Shown here: one piece after another, positions 12,301-22,400 of the stretch
Numbering within the stretch: the stretch's first letter is position 1
Layout: every line of letters starts with the position of its first letter
Assembly (NCBI GenBank): GCA_963693305.1
Contig: OY855913.1
Span: 17,422,484-17,486,483, forward strand
DNA: 64,000 nucleotides
Direction: 5' to 3'
From: Meandrina meandrites
Taxonomy: Eukaryota; Cnidaria; Anthozoa; Scleractinia; Meandrinidae
Translations under genes and position numbers: made by a program
The notes under the pieces: generated by a model
What the model was told of the DNA's origin: nothing
Seen by the model: the letters and a program-made list of their open reading frames with translations, nothing else
Databases searched by the model: none

Positions 12301-12843
12301 CAATTAAGGGGGCCGCCACAATTTGGCAAATCCCTCATTTCATACGAGTCTACATTACAGAATATGAATTAACGTTTACCTTTTGTCGTTTGCTCTTCTC
12401 TTGTGATGAAAGGATGATCCCATTAAACACGAAATCCTATGCTTGCTTCGGTGCACACTTCCACTAGTGGAAGAAGCCGAATCCGTCGATTCAGACATTG
12501 AAACGCTCCTTCGCACAACTACGGCGCCTTCTTGCCTTTTCCCTTCACAGATAGCTTCCGTAACACTTCTTTGTCTGTTTATAACCCGTTTCGTGCTTCC
12601 CTCCTCGCATTCCGAGGTCGAAGGTTCCGAAATTGAATGTAGCAATGTTCGCCTTGGCGACAAAAAGTCCGAGTTTCTGAGTACGTTTTCGTGGCTTCTC
12701 TTGGTCGCACTCTTCTCCGTTTTTCGTTCAACTGCTTCCTTTGCAATGTTCCCGTCGAGTGAAATATTCGAGAGGAAAGCACATGCCGAAGCTATTCGTC
12801 TTGACCTTCTCCTATTTGGACGGCCAGCTGTCACAGCCGCCAT
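364..12843 (-). CDS. CABLES: CABLES1/2-like CDK5 and ABL substrate, 5' five coding exons (partial)
   Basis: CABLES proteins are adaptors linking cyclin-dependent kinases (CDK5, CDK2) with ABL-type kinases and end in a cyclin box. Coding exons on the minus strand: 12380-12843, 3381-3476, 3003-3078, 1182-1290 and 364-476. All have GT-AG borders and matching phases, giving 286 codons up to the window edge. Exon 1 has the family N-terminus: a basic stretch followed by FLSNISLDG (human CABLES2 FLNNISLDG). Exon 2 has RIVLCSSHK (human RIVLICAKR). Exon 3 has IEGVELG and exon 4 opens TVSYRSFL (human VVSYAKFL). Exon 5 has HLLDDPELTSGRHRKVL and ASYM (human NLLDDPQWPCGKHKRVL, ASYM). The ATG at 12843 has a strong Kozak context (A at -3, G at +4); the frame stays open upstream, but only from a TTG. 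The cyclin box lies beyond the left edge. Intron 1 is 8.9 kb and full of transposons. Family identity is secure; which vertebrate paralogue is closer is not decided. Confidence 0.88.
1460..1860. repeat. 401-bp inverted repeat (hairpin MITE) in CABLES intron 4
   Basis: Two arms of about 195 bp face each other around a short centre near 1660. The left arm starts GCCATGTTCTAAACGAGCAG and the right arm ends with its reverse complement. The match runs almost to the centre, so the unit can fold into one long hairpin. It lies inside the CABLES intron between exons 3 and 4. No coding potential; the short ORF at its right arm is by chance. Confidence 0.8.
2134..2593. repeat. TA-flanked MITE with subterminal GGGCGCTTAT repeats
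   Basis: Terminal inverted repeats of about 24 bp (CCATAATGATTCGATTTAGC at the left, its complement at the right) are flanked by TA on both sides. Behind each end lie several imperfect copies of GGGCGCTTAT(T), facing inwards. Such clusters are typical transposase-binding subterminal repeats. The interior is AT-rich and non-coding. The TA target suggests a Tc1/mariner-type mobiliser, by inference only. Confidence 0.75.
3597..3725 (+). repeat. tRNA-derived SINE-like sequence
   Basis: An internal Pol III promoter pattern is visible: box A-like TAGCTCAGCGGTTAGAGTA and, about 30 bp on, box B-like GGGTTCCATTC. No complete cloverleaf with a paired acceptor stem follows. Instead a unique tail of about 60 bp continues, containing an AATAAA. 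This is best read as a SINE head rather than a working tRNA gene. Confidence 0.5.
3943..4328 (+). pseudogene. SAP-domain N-terminus of ISL2EU YqaJ-type protein, truncated remnant
   Basis: The ATG at 3943 opens a frame with IPGASLAGR, then LKNEELRFWLRCRGNSLKG, the SAP-like start typical of the second protein of ISL2EU elements. In intact relatives this is followed by SWIM and YqaJ-type nuclease domains. A one-base frameshift near 4090 moves the reading to TKAQLIKR. A GT-AG intron follows (donor 4118, acceptor ending 4222), and exon 2 reads VDEYIKNGRDN and DPDPDEIY before a stop at 4326-4328. The nuclease part is missing. The remnant faces the transposase gene of the same element. Confidence 0.7.
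5226..5528 (-). repeat. tRNA-derived SINE, inserted in the ISL2EU element
   Basis: Read on the minus strand, the head has box A-like GGCCTAATGGTTAGTGCG and box B GGTTCGAGCCC. A conserved body follows (GGGCAAGATACTTTACTCTC and TGTATAAATGGGTACC). It ends in a short TTACC tail repeat. A second copy lies at 33105-33395 on the other strand. ORFs predicted on both strands here are artefacts of the repeat. Confidence 0.8.
6171..7698 (-). pseudogene. THAP / DDE (DDE_Tnp_4-like) transposase of the ISL2EU element, frameshifted
   Basis: Starting at the ATG at 7698, the N-terminus has THAP-type zinc ligands: CCVPLC, then FRFPDDP, RKQW and CSRHF. Next come a spacer with a leucine-rich coiled coil, a GRPRSLKPVDEFF segment, a helix-turn-helix (FNVSQPTVSRIFISWINYMY), and a DDE core (first D in IIDCTEI, second D in MADKGF, E in HVERAI). 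Reading through needs at least three frame changes: at a 7-T run near 7620, near 7080, and at a 7-T run near 6855. The C-terminus after HVERAIN is replaced by unrelated sequence. The protein is therefore dead unless these are assembly errors in homopolymers. Confidence 0.78.
7954..9715. other. CABLES intron 1, non-coding stretch
   Basis: No gene is recognisable here. There is a C20-type run at about 8493-8512 followed by short repeats. A segment near 9060-9110 (GCCGGACAAAGATAAATAT) recurs near 22316, so both come from a shared dispersed repeat. The predicted ORFs show no family motifs. Confidence 0.5.
9716..9841. repeat. 126-bp hairpin repeat
   Basis: The left arm has TGTTTCAACCAGTTTTACTG followed by CAGGCTTGTTGACCTAAAAT. 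The right arm has the complement (ATTTTAGGTCATCAAGCCTG, then ACTGGTTGAAACA). The two arms form an imperfect hairpin around a short AT-rich loop. It abuts the next repeat at 9845. Confidence 0.7.
9845..11878. mobile_element. Possible composite element bounded by TGTGTRGTTCC inverted repeats
   Basis: The left end (TGTGTGGTTCCAGAAAATAT, then CCATACCCCCACCACGGAGG) matches the right end in inverted orientation over about 45 bp. GAAATTCCRGAGAGG subterminal motifs lie next to both ends, and a G-run follows at the left. A separate 968-bp element (10724-11691) lies within. No target-site duplication is clear, so these may instead be two solo copies in opposite orientation. No coding sequence is supported. 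Confidence 0.5.
10724..11691. mobile_element. 968-bp non-autonomous element, CAGGG termini, 5-bp target duplication
   Basis: The termini CAGGGTTTTCAATAAG and CTTATTGAAAACCCTG are perfect inverted repeats. ACATT flanks both sides (10719-10723 and 11692-11696). GTAGGCGGC motifs are repeated just inside both ends. CAGGG ends suggest a hAT-like group. The interior encodes nothing recognisable. Related short copies with TTTCAATAA ends occur at 34063-34240 and 34257-34433. Confidence 0.75.
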
Positions 12844-12921
12844 TTTGGCGGTTGTTGACAAATATTGCCTGACTCGTCTCTGATGTACTCGAATCGTGCT
12901 CAACCCTCCCCCGACAGTATG

Positions 12922-13112
12922 TATAAACAATAGCCTCCATTTGGCGCGAAAATATGCACGGATATTTGTCCGCGGACATTATTTGTTCCGAGAAGTGAAC
13001 AGTTTTCCGAGAGCGAAGCTCGAGGAAAACTGTGAGCTTCGAGGAACAGATAATGTCCAAGGACAAATATCCGTGCATATTTTTGAAGCCAAATGGATGC
13101 TATTGTGTTTAT
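12922..13112. repeat. ~190-bp near-perfect palindrome upstream of the CABLES start codon
   Basis: The two arms meet near 13018. The left arm reads ATATGCACGGATATTTGTCC and later ACAGTTTTCC. The right arm gives the complement (GGAAAACTGT in context GAGGAAAACTGTGAGC, then GGACAAATATCCGTGCATAT). The palindrome starts about 80 bp 5' of the CABLES ATG, so it probably overlaps the promoter or 5' UTR. It resembles fold-back MITEs. A similar-sized palindrome of different sequence lies at 39455-39590. Confidence 0.8.
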
Positions 13113-13562
13113 TATCCTTCAAATATTTTCTTTTACAAGGCCGCATTTTGCGAGACCTTTTCTCAAAACTTTTAAACATCAAAGTAAATCTGTCAGCGCT
13201 CAAAATATTATTAGTCTGCTCAAAGTGTTAGTTTTATTCATTTTAACAATTTATTCAGGATAAAAGCTAAACGTACAAACGTAAATCGCAGAGTTCCAAA
13301 ACTGGGGAATATCACTTGGGGAATATCATCTGATATCCCCCAGTTTTGGCTGCATCACGTGACGTGTTTAGACCAATCGCGCGCGCGAAAAATATTTGAT
13401 GGATTATAACATGCAATGGCAGGGGGGAATTGGGTGAGAGGATCAAATGGTCTTGCGTGATATTGAGCCTGTGAGAAAAACCTGTTTTTTTTTTCGGCTC
13501 TTGTTTCATCTGCTCAACAGTGTGCAGCCCATTGAGAATAATGGCTCTAAAACTATGTACAG

Positions 13563-14467
13563 TACAGGGGCGTAGCCGGGGGGAAGGGGGTCTTGGGTGC
13601 CCATGACCCCCCTTTGTTAGATAATTTTTTAAGTAAACAACAGGTGTCAAAAAAGCGCAAATCCAAAGAATCACCATGCCATAAATTACACACTCCATTT
13701 TCAGGGCAGAACATCTGCAGTGGACTATGTAAGTACCCTGAATGTGACACAGTGTGACCCCCCACCCCCATAGGCGTACGGGCCGGGGGGGCTGCAGCCC
13801 CCCCCCCCCCCCCCCAAATTTTGGGCTACTCAGATATTTTGGGCAGCAAAAGAAAATTGGGCAAAGCCAGTTTTAAAAGAAGTTTCCATGTTTTTGTTTT
13901 TGAAGAGATAGATATTTTCTATTTCAACCTGAAGTCGGCGTGGTAAAGCCAGTTAAATTCACACGAGACAGTGGTTGCCCAGCACGTGATGAGTTTCTGG
14001 TTATTAATGTAGTGCATATCCTTGCAGTGATACCTGCTACATCGTGTTCAGCAGAACGATAATTCAGTGCGTTGCACAGATTGAAAACTTACCTGCGCAA
14101 CACCATGGGGCAACAACGTGTCAGTAATGTTCATCGCACTTGAAAGGGCATATGCCAACTCTGTAGTCAACAATGACATGGATCGTATCATTGATATGTA
14201 TGGCCGTCGAAATGGCCGAGACAGGTATTTCTTTTAACGTGTTTTATGATAGATTCATTTGTAAGAATATTTTCACTTTGTAAGTAGGGTCAAGTAGGCC
14301 TATGTTAGAGCATCGTATATGACCCTCGTTTCTTTTCGACTTTTTCGCAAAAATTTGGGCAACTTGCGAGAATTTTTTGGGCAAATGGTTCACCGTCCCC
14401 CTTGGTAAAAAATTGCCCGTACGCCTATGCCCACCCCGCCCTTTGGAAAATCTTAGCTATGCCCCTG
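13563..14467. mobile_element. Nested pair of short DNA transposons
   Basis: The outer unit is bounded by CAGGGGCGTAGCCGGGG at 13563 and an inverted match CTTAGCTATGCCCCTG ending about 14466. The inner unit has perfect 15-bp inverted repeats CATAGGCGTACGGGC (13769) and its complement (to 14430). It appears to have inserted into a C-rich stretch of the outer unit. A C-run follows the inner left end. The interiors are non-coding. Confidence 0.68.
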
Positions 14468-14528
14468 GAGTACTCATTTGTCCCTTTGAGGCCTTGAGAT
14501 TACTTTTGTTCACCTTGACCAAATGCTC

Positions 14529-14860
14529 AGAAAGACACTACCTCTCTGGAACCTCTGTTTTCATTCGCCCGCTGTAAACACTACCTCTATTGTTATTCAG
14601 GGCTAGGGGCATTGTTATGACCTGTTATCTATTGTTTTAAGAACCAATGAAGTAACTCGTTCCAAGAGGTAGTGGGCGACCCCAAATGCTTGCTGCAGCA
14701 TCAGTAAGACACTTCCTCTCTGGAACCTCTATTTTCATTCTCCTGCTGTAAACACTACCTCTATTGTTATTCAGGGCTAGGGGCATTGTTATGACTTGTT
14801 ATCTATTGTTTTAAGAACCAATGAAGTAGCTCTTTCCGAGAGGTAGTGGGCGACCCTGCA
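14529..14860 (+). repeat. Two adjacent ~160-bp units with CACTACCTCT...AGAGGTAGTG ends
   Basis: Two direct copies about 174 bp apart share long identical stretches (TATTGTTATTCAGGGCTAGG and TTGTTTTAAGAACCAATGAA). Each copy begins with CACTACCTCTCTGG or a near match and ends with the inverted AGAGGTAGTG. They are therefore either a tandem duplication or two insertions of one MITE. The CACTA-like start is suggestive, but no 3-bp target duplication is seen. Confidence 0.65.
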
Positions 14861-16445
14861 GCATTGTTGTAGCCCTGGGGGAGAGGGGTACTCCCCAAAA
14901 ATTTGAGTGGGGTCATGTGATACACTTCCTGAAACCCTTACCTATTTTGGACCAAATATGCAATCAATACCCTATTTCAGACCAGATTCTATCCAGGAAC
15001 TGTCTTGGTTTACCTAATACTCGAGAAGAGCTTCAAATTTCTATTGATTAGGCCAAGGTCAAGCATCAAACTTCACTAGTCTAACCTAGTAATGCAAATG
15101 AGCAACAGCTATTGTTTCGGCTCATTTACATTAGGTTCAATTCATGCAAAGTTCAACGTTTGACCATGGCCTTAGAAACAACGCAGACTAGAGACACTAC
15201 AGTCCATGCAAAGGGGGGGGGGGGGGGGAACTCCCTATAGCAAACTATAGGGCGAGGCCCCGCCTAAAAGGGGTACCTTTCTCAGGCTGTAAAAGGGTAG
15301 GAATTTCACGAGTTGGAGTATACAAAAGGGTAGGGAAAACTGTTATTTAGCTATTTATTTGTATCAGAAACCCATAAGGGTTGAAACGTGTAACTCCCTA
15401 TGATTCACATTGTACAAAGCGCCTGCACATTCATTGGCATTAAGTACCATATTTGGAAAATCACGAGAAAAAATTCAACCAATTAAAATTGCAATATCTG
15501 GATTGAATTCACAGTGCACGCTAGCTCGCGCTAAATGGCATAATCTTGTTTTGGAACAATTTGAGTTGAATAAAGTTAAATTTGGTTAAATTCTTCTGTT
15601 TCGTCGATCAGTAGTCTAGAGAACTTCACTTGATAGTCTAATGAATTTCTTTAGTTCAATTTCCGGCGTTTTGGTCGGAATTCAAGTGACTTATCGCAAA
15701 ACCGAAAATTTTGTTGCGTGTCGTTACATGTGTAAATCATCCGCATAAAAACTCTTTGTGTTGCCAAATATGGTACTTGGCAAAACTGAATATTTGAACG
15801 CTGTGAACGCACATTACACGTTTCAACTCCTTATGAGTTTCTGTTTGTATGTGAAAGGGATACCTTTTTCTATCAAAAATGGTATATGAAGAGCTAATAA
15901 GGATTTGGACCTCAGGGTGGAGCCTCCCCATAGAAAAAACTGTTGAGTAGCCCTTAAAATACTGTATATCAACAGATATTAGATTTAAACCCAAACCCAA
16001 CACAACTGGGGGAGGCAATATTGTCTAAAATATCATTTGTCAAAATTTTATAGCTTTCATCCCCAAAATATCTTTTGCAATTTCTCATCACTGACATTAG
16101 ATGACGCTAAACATAACTTAAATTGGAATATTATCGTTTTGATAAATATTAGAAATAGCTCCAAGTCGATCATTTCATCCATGGTTTTGATTAACAGAGC
16201 CTGCCTTTATTCAAATACATCAAAGACATTTTTAATGCATGTTACATTCGACCAAGCAAAAAGGAGAATAGCGTAAATACAGGAACTCACTAAAAGATTA
16301 TTCGTTGACAGTTTAGAATGGAAATTACATGATTGTATTATTCGTTTGATTGACCTAACCTAACCTAACTAATCAATGTAATAAAGTACATTGAATTATA
16401 AAAGATAGCCATGGCAAAAAATTATGTCACGGTGAAAACTGCCCA

Positions 16446-19400
16446 TCAGTCTTCCAAGCCCAGCAGCTCCACATCAAATAACAGAGTAGCATTAGGAGGG
16501 ATAGTGAACATTGTTAAGGAGAATAATCAAAATACCGGTAACAGTAACATTATTATTAATATTACAGTCAAACGCGCTGAACCGTAGCCACCCGACTTAG
16601 TTTTTGACATCTTTTTGACAAGTTTTTGATTAGTTTGATGGCTTCCGTTTGCACAACGGTTTATACGAACGATCTGTGAAACGTTCAGTTTCAACTGGTT
16701 TTACAAACCCAGAAAACATTTCCTGTGCGAAAAGTTAAGTTTGACCAAATTTTTGTCGGCATAAAATTTATTTATCGCTAGTTGAACTTGGCATAATCGC
16801 TCGTGCGAAGCATTGTTTGAAACCCTGTCAAACTCTGACGTTTGAAGACGAATCATGCAACGGTTGATACCCCGCCTTCCATTTTTCAAGGCATCTGATT
16901 GGCAGTTTAAAGCAACCGGAAGCCGTAAATCTCATCAAAGTAATCAAAAACTTGTCAAAAAGATGTCAAAAACTTTGTTGGGTGGCTACGGTTGAATGCG
17001 TTTGACTGTAATTCCACTGTCATTGAACTTGTTTTTTGTTCCTTACATGCATGTAAATACATGTCAGACAGGTTTGTTGCAGGAATGCTGTAAAATTCCG
17101 GTTATAAGCCCTGGGCTTATACAACTTCATAAGGGGTTTTGGGTGGGCTCATAAGCGGAGTGGCATATATCTGGGGGGGGGGGGGGGGGGGGGCTTATAA
17201 GCAGAATAAAAAAAATGTTTCAAAATGAGTCACAGCAGTGTTCATCGAAATACGTTTTTGAGTTAAAAAGTCAAAATAAAGCAACATTTAGCCCTGTTAA
17301 GTACTATCATCCAGGAGAGGGGGGCTTATATCCAGGGGGGGGGGGCTTATATCCAGGGGGGGGGGATTATAACCGGATGTATTTTTTTGGTTCCAGTCAG
17401 ATAGGCCTATAACCAGGGGGCTTATCACCGGTATTCTGTATGCATGTCAGACCAAAAGAATGGGATTCTGACTTAAGCGCTCTTCCCATCATGGCTTAAT
17501 TTGTAGCTCAGATGGTAGAGACGTAGAGGGTATGTTGGGTTCCAATCCCACCTGAGCCACTGAAGTTTTTGTCCAGAGGTGAGGATTTACAGTGGAGCAA
17601 ATAGATCATTTGTATTAGCCCCTGTAAAAGGACACAAATTATCACAGTGGGCAACAGTTTCAGATGTAAGACACTTCAACCACAAATTCCACTAAAATCC
17701 ATGCATTGTCTGATTGACTGGATGGTATTCTCAAAGCAAGGCACTTCATAATACACTGAAGTGCAAATCATCAGTTGCAAAACTCTGATATCTCTTTTAG
17801 GAGCTTAGACAATGGTGTCCCAATCCGATCCCAATCCACCAAAAATTTAATTTTTTCACAGGTTTGTTTCATCAAACAGTCCTTCAAGAGTTTCAAATCC
17901 CGGCCATATTTGATAAGTCACATGACTAGAGCGGAAAAAGCCTAAAACTCAAATGCAGGGTTGGAAATTAGTGCTCACCTGTTTGGCCAGGTGAGTGCCA
18001 AAACATTTCTGTCGGATGAGTACAAATCACAGATCACTCACCTGGTTTGGTGAGTACAATTTTCATATCCAGAGTATATAATTCAAAATAAGTGCAACTT
18101 CTACTGTCCACTTTAAAATAATCTACATTGTCCACAAGCCAATAGCTTACGATGTTGAACATTTTAAAATCTCTCTCAAAACTGGCACTGAGTTAGAGTA
18201 GCAATTTTGTAGTTCATGAACATCAACTGATAATATATAGATCTAGGCACACCGTTTTCCTGGTTCTCAATAGTTTGTGGAAATACTCTCATTGAAAATA
18301 CTGTCACTGTCAAAGTTATTCAAATAATACGCCTGCCCCATGTAACTAATCGAGAAAGATTCCGTAGCTACGGCTAAATGTTTGGGGGTTTTTTGTGTGT
18401 GGAAGAGACTGGGCAAGTGGAGCTTGAAGGAGCTCACTCAGATGCCGAGTGCTCTGAAATTTTAATTTCCGACCCTGCAAATGGCATGCAGATCAGGCAT
18501 GTAGATCCAGATGCTTCAGAAGTATCATTATGACATTCACATTTATTATAAAAGCTATGACAATGTCAGAATAATAAATGAATGTAAAAGGATATACATT
18601 ACGGACTCCCCTTGCGCCATACCCATAGTCAGGAGAACAGGTTAGCTTCGCTCGTTGACCTACTCTCATCTGAAACAAAAGAACACACATGTATGTACAT
18701 CAAATTTGTTAACATAAAATACAGTACAACCTTGCTAACTCAAACTCCAAAGGGAAACGAAGCAAGGGTTCACAAGGCTGCTGCCTAACGGGCGCCCGGT
18801 CGCCTGGTTCGCCTAAGTTACGAGTGCGGGCGACTAAATTTTTGTTCAAGGAGCCCGCATGGGCGCCTAAGCATCGATTTTCCTTTCTCATCTAATGACT
18901 TCAATTTCCTTGTAACTTTGTTCCACTGGCGTAAGATATAATTTTATCCCGTTAAAAACAAAATTAAAGTGCTTCATTTCAAAACGGAAATACTAAAATT
19001 GTCCGCAATCGAGATAATTTTAGCGTATAAATACGTAACGTGCCTTTGCAACTTCGAAAACCATTTATTTTCGACTGTTTAGGACTGGGACTGACTCCCC
19101 AAACATGGAATGAAGATGAATGCTATTATGGGCTGCTTCACATTTTGTTCGCTACGTTGATGTTTTGGAGGAGTTTATAGTGAATTTGAAGTAAACATTT
19201 ACGGATACAAAAGTGAAAACAATCTCCTGGCCATCCATGCATCAGGTCTGATCATGACAATTTTAATCTGCAAAAGCTTGATACAAAAACCTTTTCAATA
19301 AGCCTAAAATAATGTGCAGAATGTTTTGATGTCACACTTACGAATTACTGTAATTAAGGTTATTATTTATCTCAAACTTTTATTTTTCACTTTTGAGAAT

Positions 19401-22400
19401 GCTTAATTTCATAACACAGAAAATATGTGCCTTTTCTGTGACATTCGTATCAGCTAGCGCTTTTTGTGAATCAAGTATGTTTGTTTGTTCATTCGAACTG
19501 TTTCGTGTTTTATCTCGGTCATTGAACCGTGACAAGGAGAACATTACTCTTGAAAATAATATGCTAGAAAACTTTGCTGAAAACAGTGTGAAAAACATTA
19601 TTGTTTTTAAAACTACCAAAATCTATTGCATAAGCAACTCATTTGATAAGCCTAGAAACTGTTTTTTTTTTCACAACTTAATTTTTCTGGTCTATTTTTG
19701 ACAACTGATTATGAAATGTAGATAAGATCATAATTTAATTAAAGTGTTTACACAGGTGTTTTGACTTTTTATTGCCTTTGCCTTAACATTCAAATAGACC
19801 TGCTAAATTGTAATCTTGGTTCTGTTATACCTTAATTACTAACAATAATTCAAGTTCTTTAGTGAGCTTACTGTGCAAAAGTGAAATAATAAATTTGCTG
19901 CTTCATGCTTCATTGATTTTGCTTCAAAACTTTGGATGTTCAAAACTCATGTTTTATTTTGTTTTACACATTTTTAACGTACTTTATCCAACATTCATCA
20001 CAGCACAATATACTGATTGGATTTTCAAACTCATTTTAAGCCTACAGAAACTTTCTAAACCCTATCAGTGTAAAAAGGGTTTTATTGAAGGAGAGGCTCG
20101 GCTAAATAAACTTTCAAGTTAAGAAAGCTAGAATTTCTGATACAACTTCTTGAGGGAGGTTACCCTCAGAAGCTCTCAGAAAAAAATCTTGTCCGAAGGA
20201 GTTTTCTGTTCACGTACAAAGGTTCTACTGAGAAAACAAAATGTGTGCATGTGGAAGGGGACGGGAGGGGGGGAGGGGCTGCTCCCCAGGCCCCTCCCCT
20301 AGATTTGTTCTTTCTTCTACCCCACCCCCCTCCCCCAAGGATCGACCATGGCAACTTTTAGGCTGGGCTCCTAAAGTAATGGCTTGTGCTCCTAACTTTT
20401 GATGTTAGGAGCCCAAAGGGCTCCTTAGAAATTTCCTTAGGCAGCAGCCTTGGTTCAGGTTAGTGGGGTTGGTGTTTAATTTCAAGTTCCTCGTTACCCC
20501 GTTACATGTAATTTATCAATAATGCCCCCCACCCCCCCGTCGCCTCCAGGAATTTCCAATCCCGTCTGTGAGGGGAGTACATGGACATTTTTTGGAACCA
20601 CCCAATTGCCCTCTGCCCTCATTTTGGAGAGAGTGGTTGGTCAAGCAGAGACTGGTTTTCAATGTATGAGCCACAGTGCAGGGCCGTTGGCAGGATTTTG
20701 CTTGGGTGGGTGTGAGTGCCAGAGGCATAAGGGTCTACGGGGATCCAGGGGAATATTTCCCCTCGAAATTTTGAAAAATCAAGTTGTTGAAGTCCACTTT
20801 TCAGGCATTCAAAGATTCATTTTAACCTTCCCTCTCAGATTAAGTGGACCTTTGCGGCATGTGAGTATCCCATCGCACCCCCCTGCCTACAGCCCTGTAG
20901 TATGTTTGATTACATTAGTCATGCACCATGCAGTACAGTTGAATCCCGATAACTCAAACCTTCAAGGGAAATCGAAAAAGGTTCGAGTTATCGGGGGGTT
21001 CGAGTTATTGAGGGTAAAATTAGTAAGAAAATTACCTGGAGGGGAATCGAAAAAGGTTCGAGTTAGCGGGTGGTTCAAGTTATTGAGGGTTCGAGTTATT
21101 GGGATTCAACTGTATATGTCACTCTATATTAATAAATATTAATTTCAATACCTGTGCCACACCTTCATCCCACCCTGAAACAAAATAAAAAAATGCTTCA
21201 TTTGACAAGAAGCAACTACTTGTACATACTGGTAAGTGCAGTTGAGTATGAGACAACTACATAATTTTACAATAATAATTAAATAATTAAAATGGCGACC
21301 AACTTTTAGGAATTGGCTACCACTTTAAAATATTTCGGAGCCAAGTGGCTAAAAGAAAGAAAGTGAATTTTTTGCCCTGGCTTTACTTTTTGCGAGCTCA
21401 AGATTTCGAGGCTCGCCTAAAATTTGCCAAGACTCATCATTTTTCAAGGACCATCCTTTACTCCTTATTGAGAGGAGAAGTATCAATTTTCAAGGGGCGG
21501 AGTTTGCCTCAGCGTGACTTTTATCTGGTTTCTCAAGTTCTTGACGTGAATGGCGATTCTACTCCAGCCAAAACCATCAAACGTGTGTCCATTTCGCTTA
21601 CGTCTAAAGCACAAAATTAATTTGTTTGCTTTGGGCAAAAGAAATCATTTACAAAGATGTTAAGGCATTGGGTGGTCGAAAAAAGACCAAAGCTTGTTTA
21701 AGGTTACCATATACCTTCAAGGGTAGATTTTTTGCAAAAATAATTTTTTAGGCCAAATTAAACATTACTAGTCTACCTTCATTTTCCAAAAAAATTATTT
21801 CAAAATCTTGAAACGTGCACGAGTTATCAACAAAAACAATTTTCAAATGAAACTCTATTACCCGCCAGAGTGTTTTAAGCCAATTAACATGTGTCATTGT
21901 CGTGGCTTTCTGTGACGTTTTTCGCGGCAAAAGATCTGGGGCCTTTCATTTCATGTAGTGTCCCTTCCTTTTGTCATGCTTGCATTTCGTGATTTACTCA
22001 CACCAAGTTTTGGTTTGTGTGGTCTTTGTGCATTCTGCGTGGAACTAAACCATATAGTGGTATATACAACACGCAAAACACTCTACACCAAGAAAGCAAG
22101 CTTGCTCGTGTGATATTTGTGATATTTCACATCTGCATTTGAATCATGCACGGTGCCAGAATGTAACACAACGAACAAGGGAGGTAAAACCCGAACATCG
22201 AGCTCAAGAGACAAAACGCTTGATCAAATTAATGCAAAAAACATAGCCTTTGCAACTGAGAATGCCTCTCCAAAATCAGCATTTAGCTTTGTTGATGTAA
22301 ACAGTCGCTGGCGAAGCCGGACAAAGATAAATATGTCATCCGTGATAAGATCGAAAATTACAGAGCTTGAGGTGTCAAACTCTACAAACAGGAGACCTAT

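Larger units (their letters stand above)
13113..16445. other. Intergenic region between CABLES and FKBP1A, nested MITEs only
   Basis: No gene is seen. Features are a short palindrome at 13296-13352 (CCAAAACTGGGG and its complement), nested elements at 13563-14467, two similar units at 14529-14860, and GC-rich repeat stretches at 14870-15310. An inverted pair starts with AGAAACCCATAAGGGTTGAA at 15367 and is matched near 15815-15843. The CABLES and FKBP1A genes are on the same strand, so this interval also holds the FKBP1A 3' flank and the CABLES upstream region. Confidence 0.5.
16504..18595 (-). other. FKBP1A: U12-type AT-AC intron (last intron of FKBP1A)
   Basis: Read on the minus strand, exon 5 ends ...CGTAATGT and the intron starts ATATCCTTTT, the consensus 5' splice site of minor-spliceosome AT-AC introns. 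No AG occurs within about 60 nt upstream of exon 6. Instead the 3' end has TCCTTAAC (16513-16520), the U12 branch-site core, with the branch adenosine about 10 nt before the terminal AC (16504-16505). Using these borders gives V-IPPNATL in frame and exact FKBP12 length. The intron is 2092 nt and contains MITEs at 16565-17008 and 17098-17431. Confidence 0.92.

Noticed and set aside
3477..12379. A missing CABLES exon between exons 1 and 2
   Set aside because: I looked for one because of the long intron, but the phase-2 end of exon 1 joins exon 2 directly to give KRIVLC, matching the human SRIVLI position.
12443..12883. 146-residue plus-strand ORF
   Set aside because: Antisense shadow of CABLES exon 1, whose family motif is on the minus strand.
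12844..12930. Upstream extension of CABLES (29 residues from a TTG)
   Set aside because: No ATG in the extension. The ATG at 12843 has a strong Kozak context and the family-like MAAxxAG start.
21345..21620. 91-residue ORF in FKBP1A intron 3/4 region
   Set aside because: No recognisable domain, located among repeats; a stretch (CTCATCATTTTTCAAGGACC) has a relative in the repeat near 27820.
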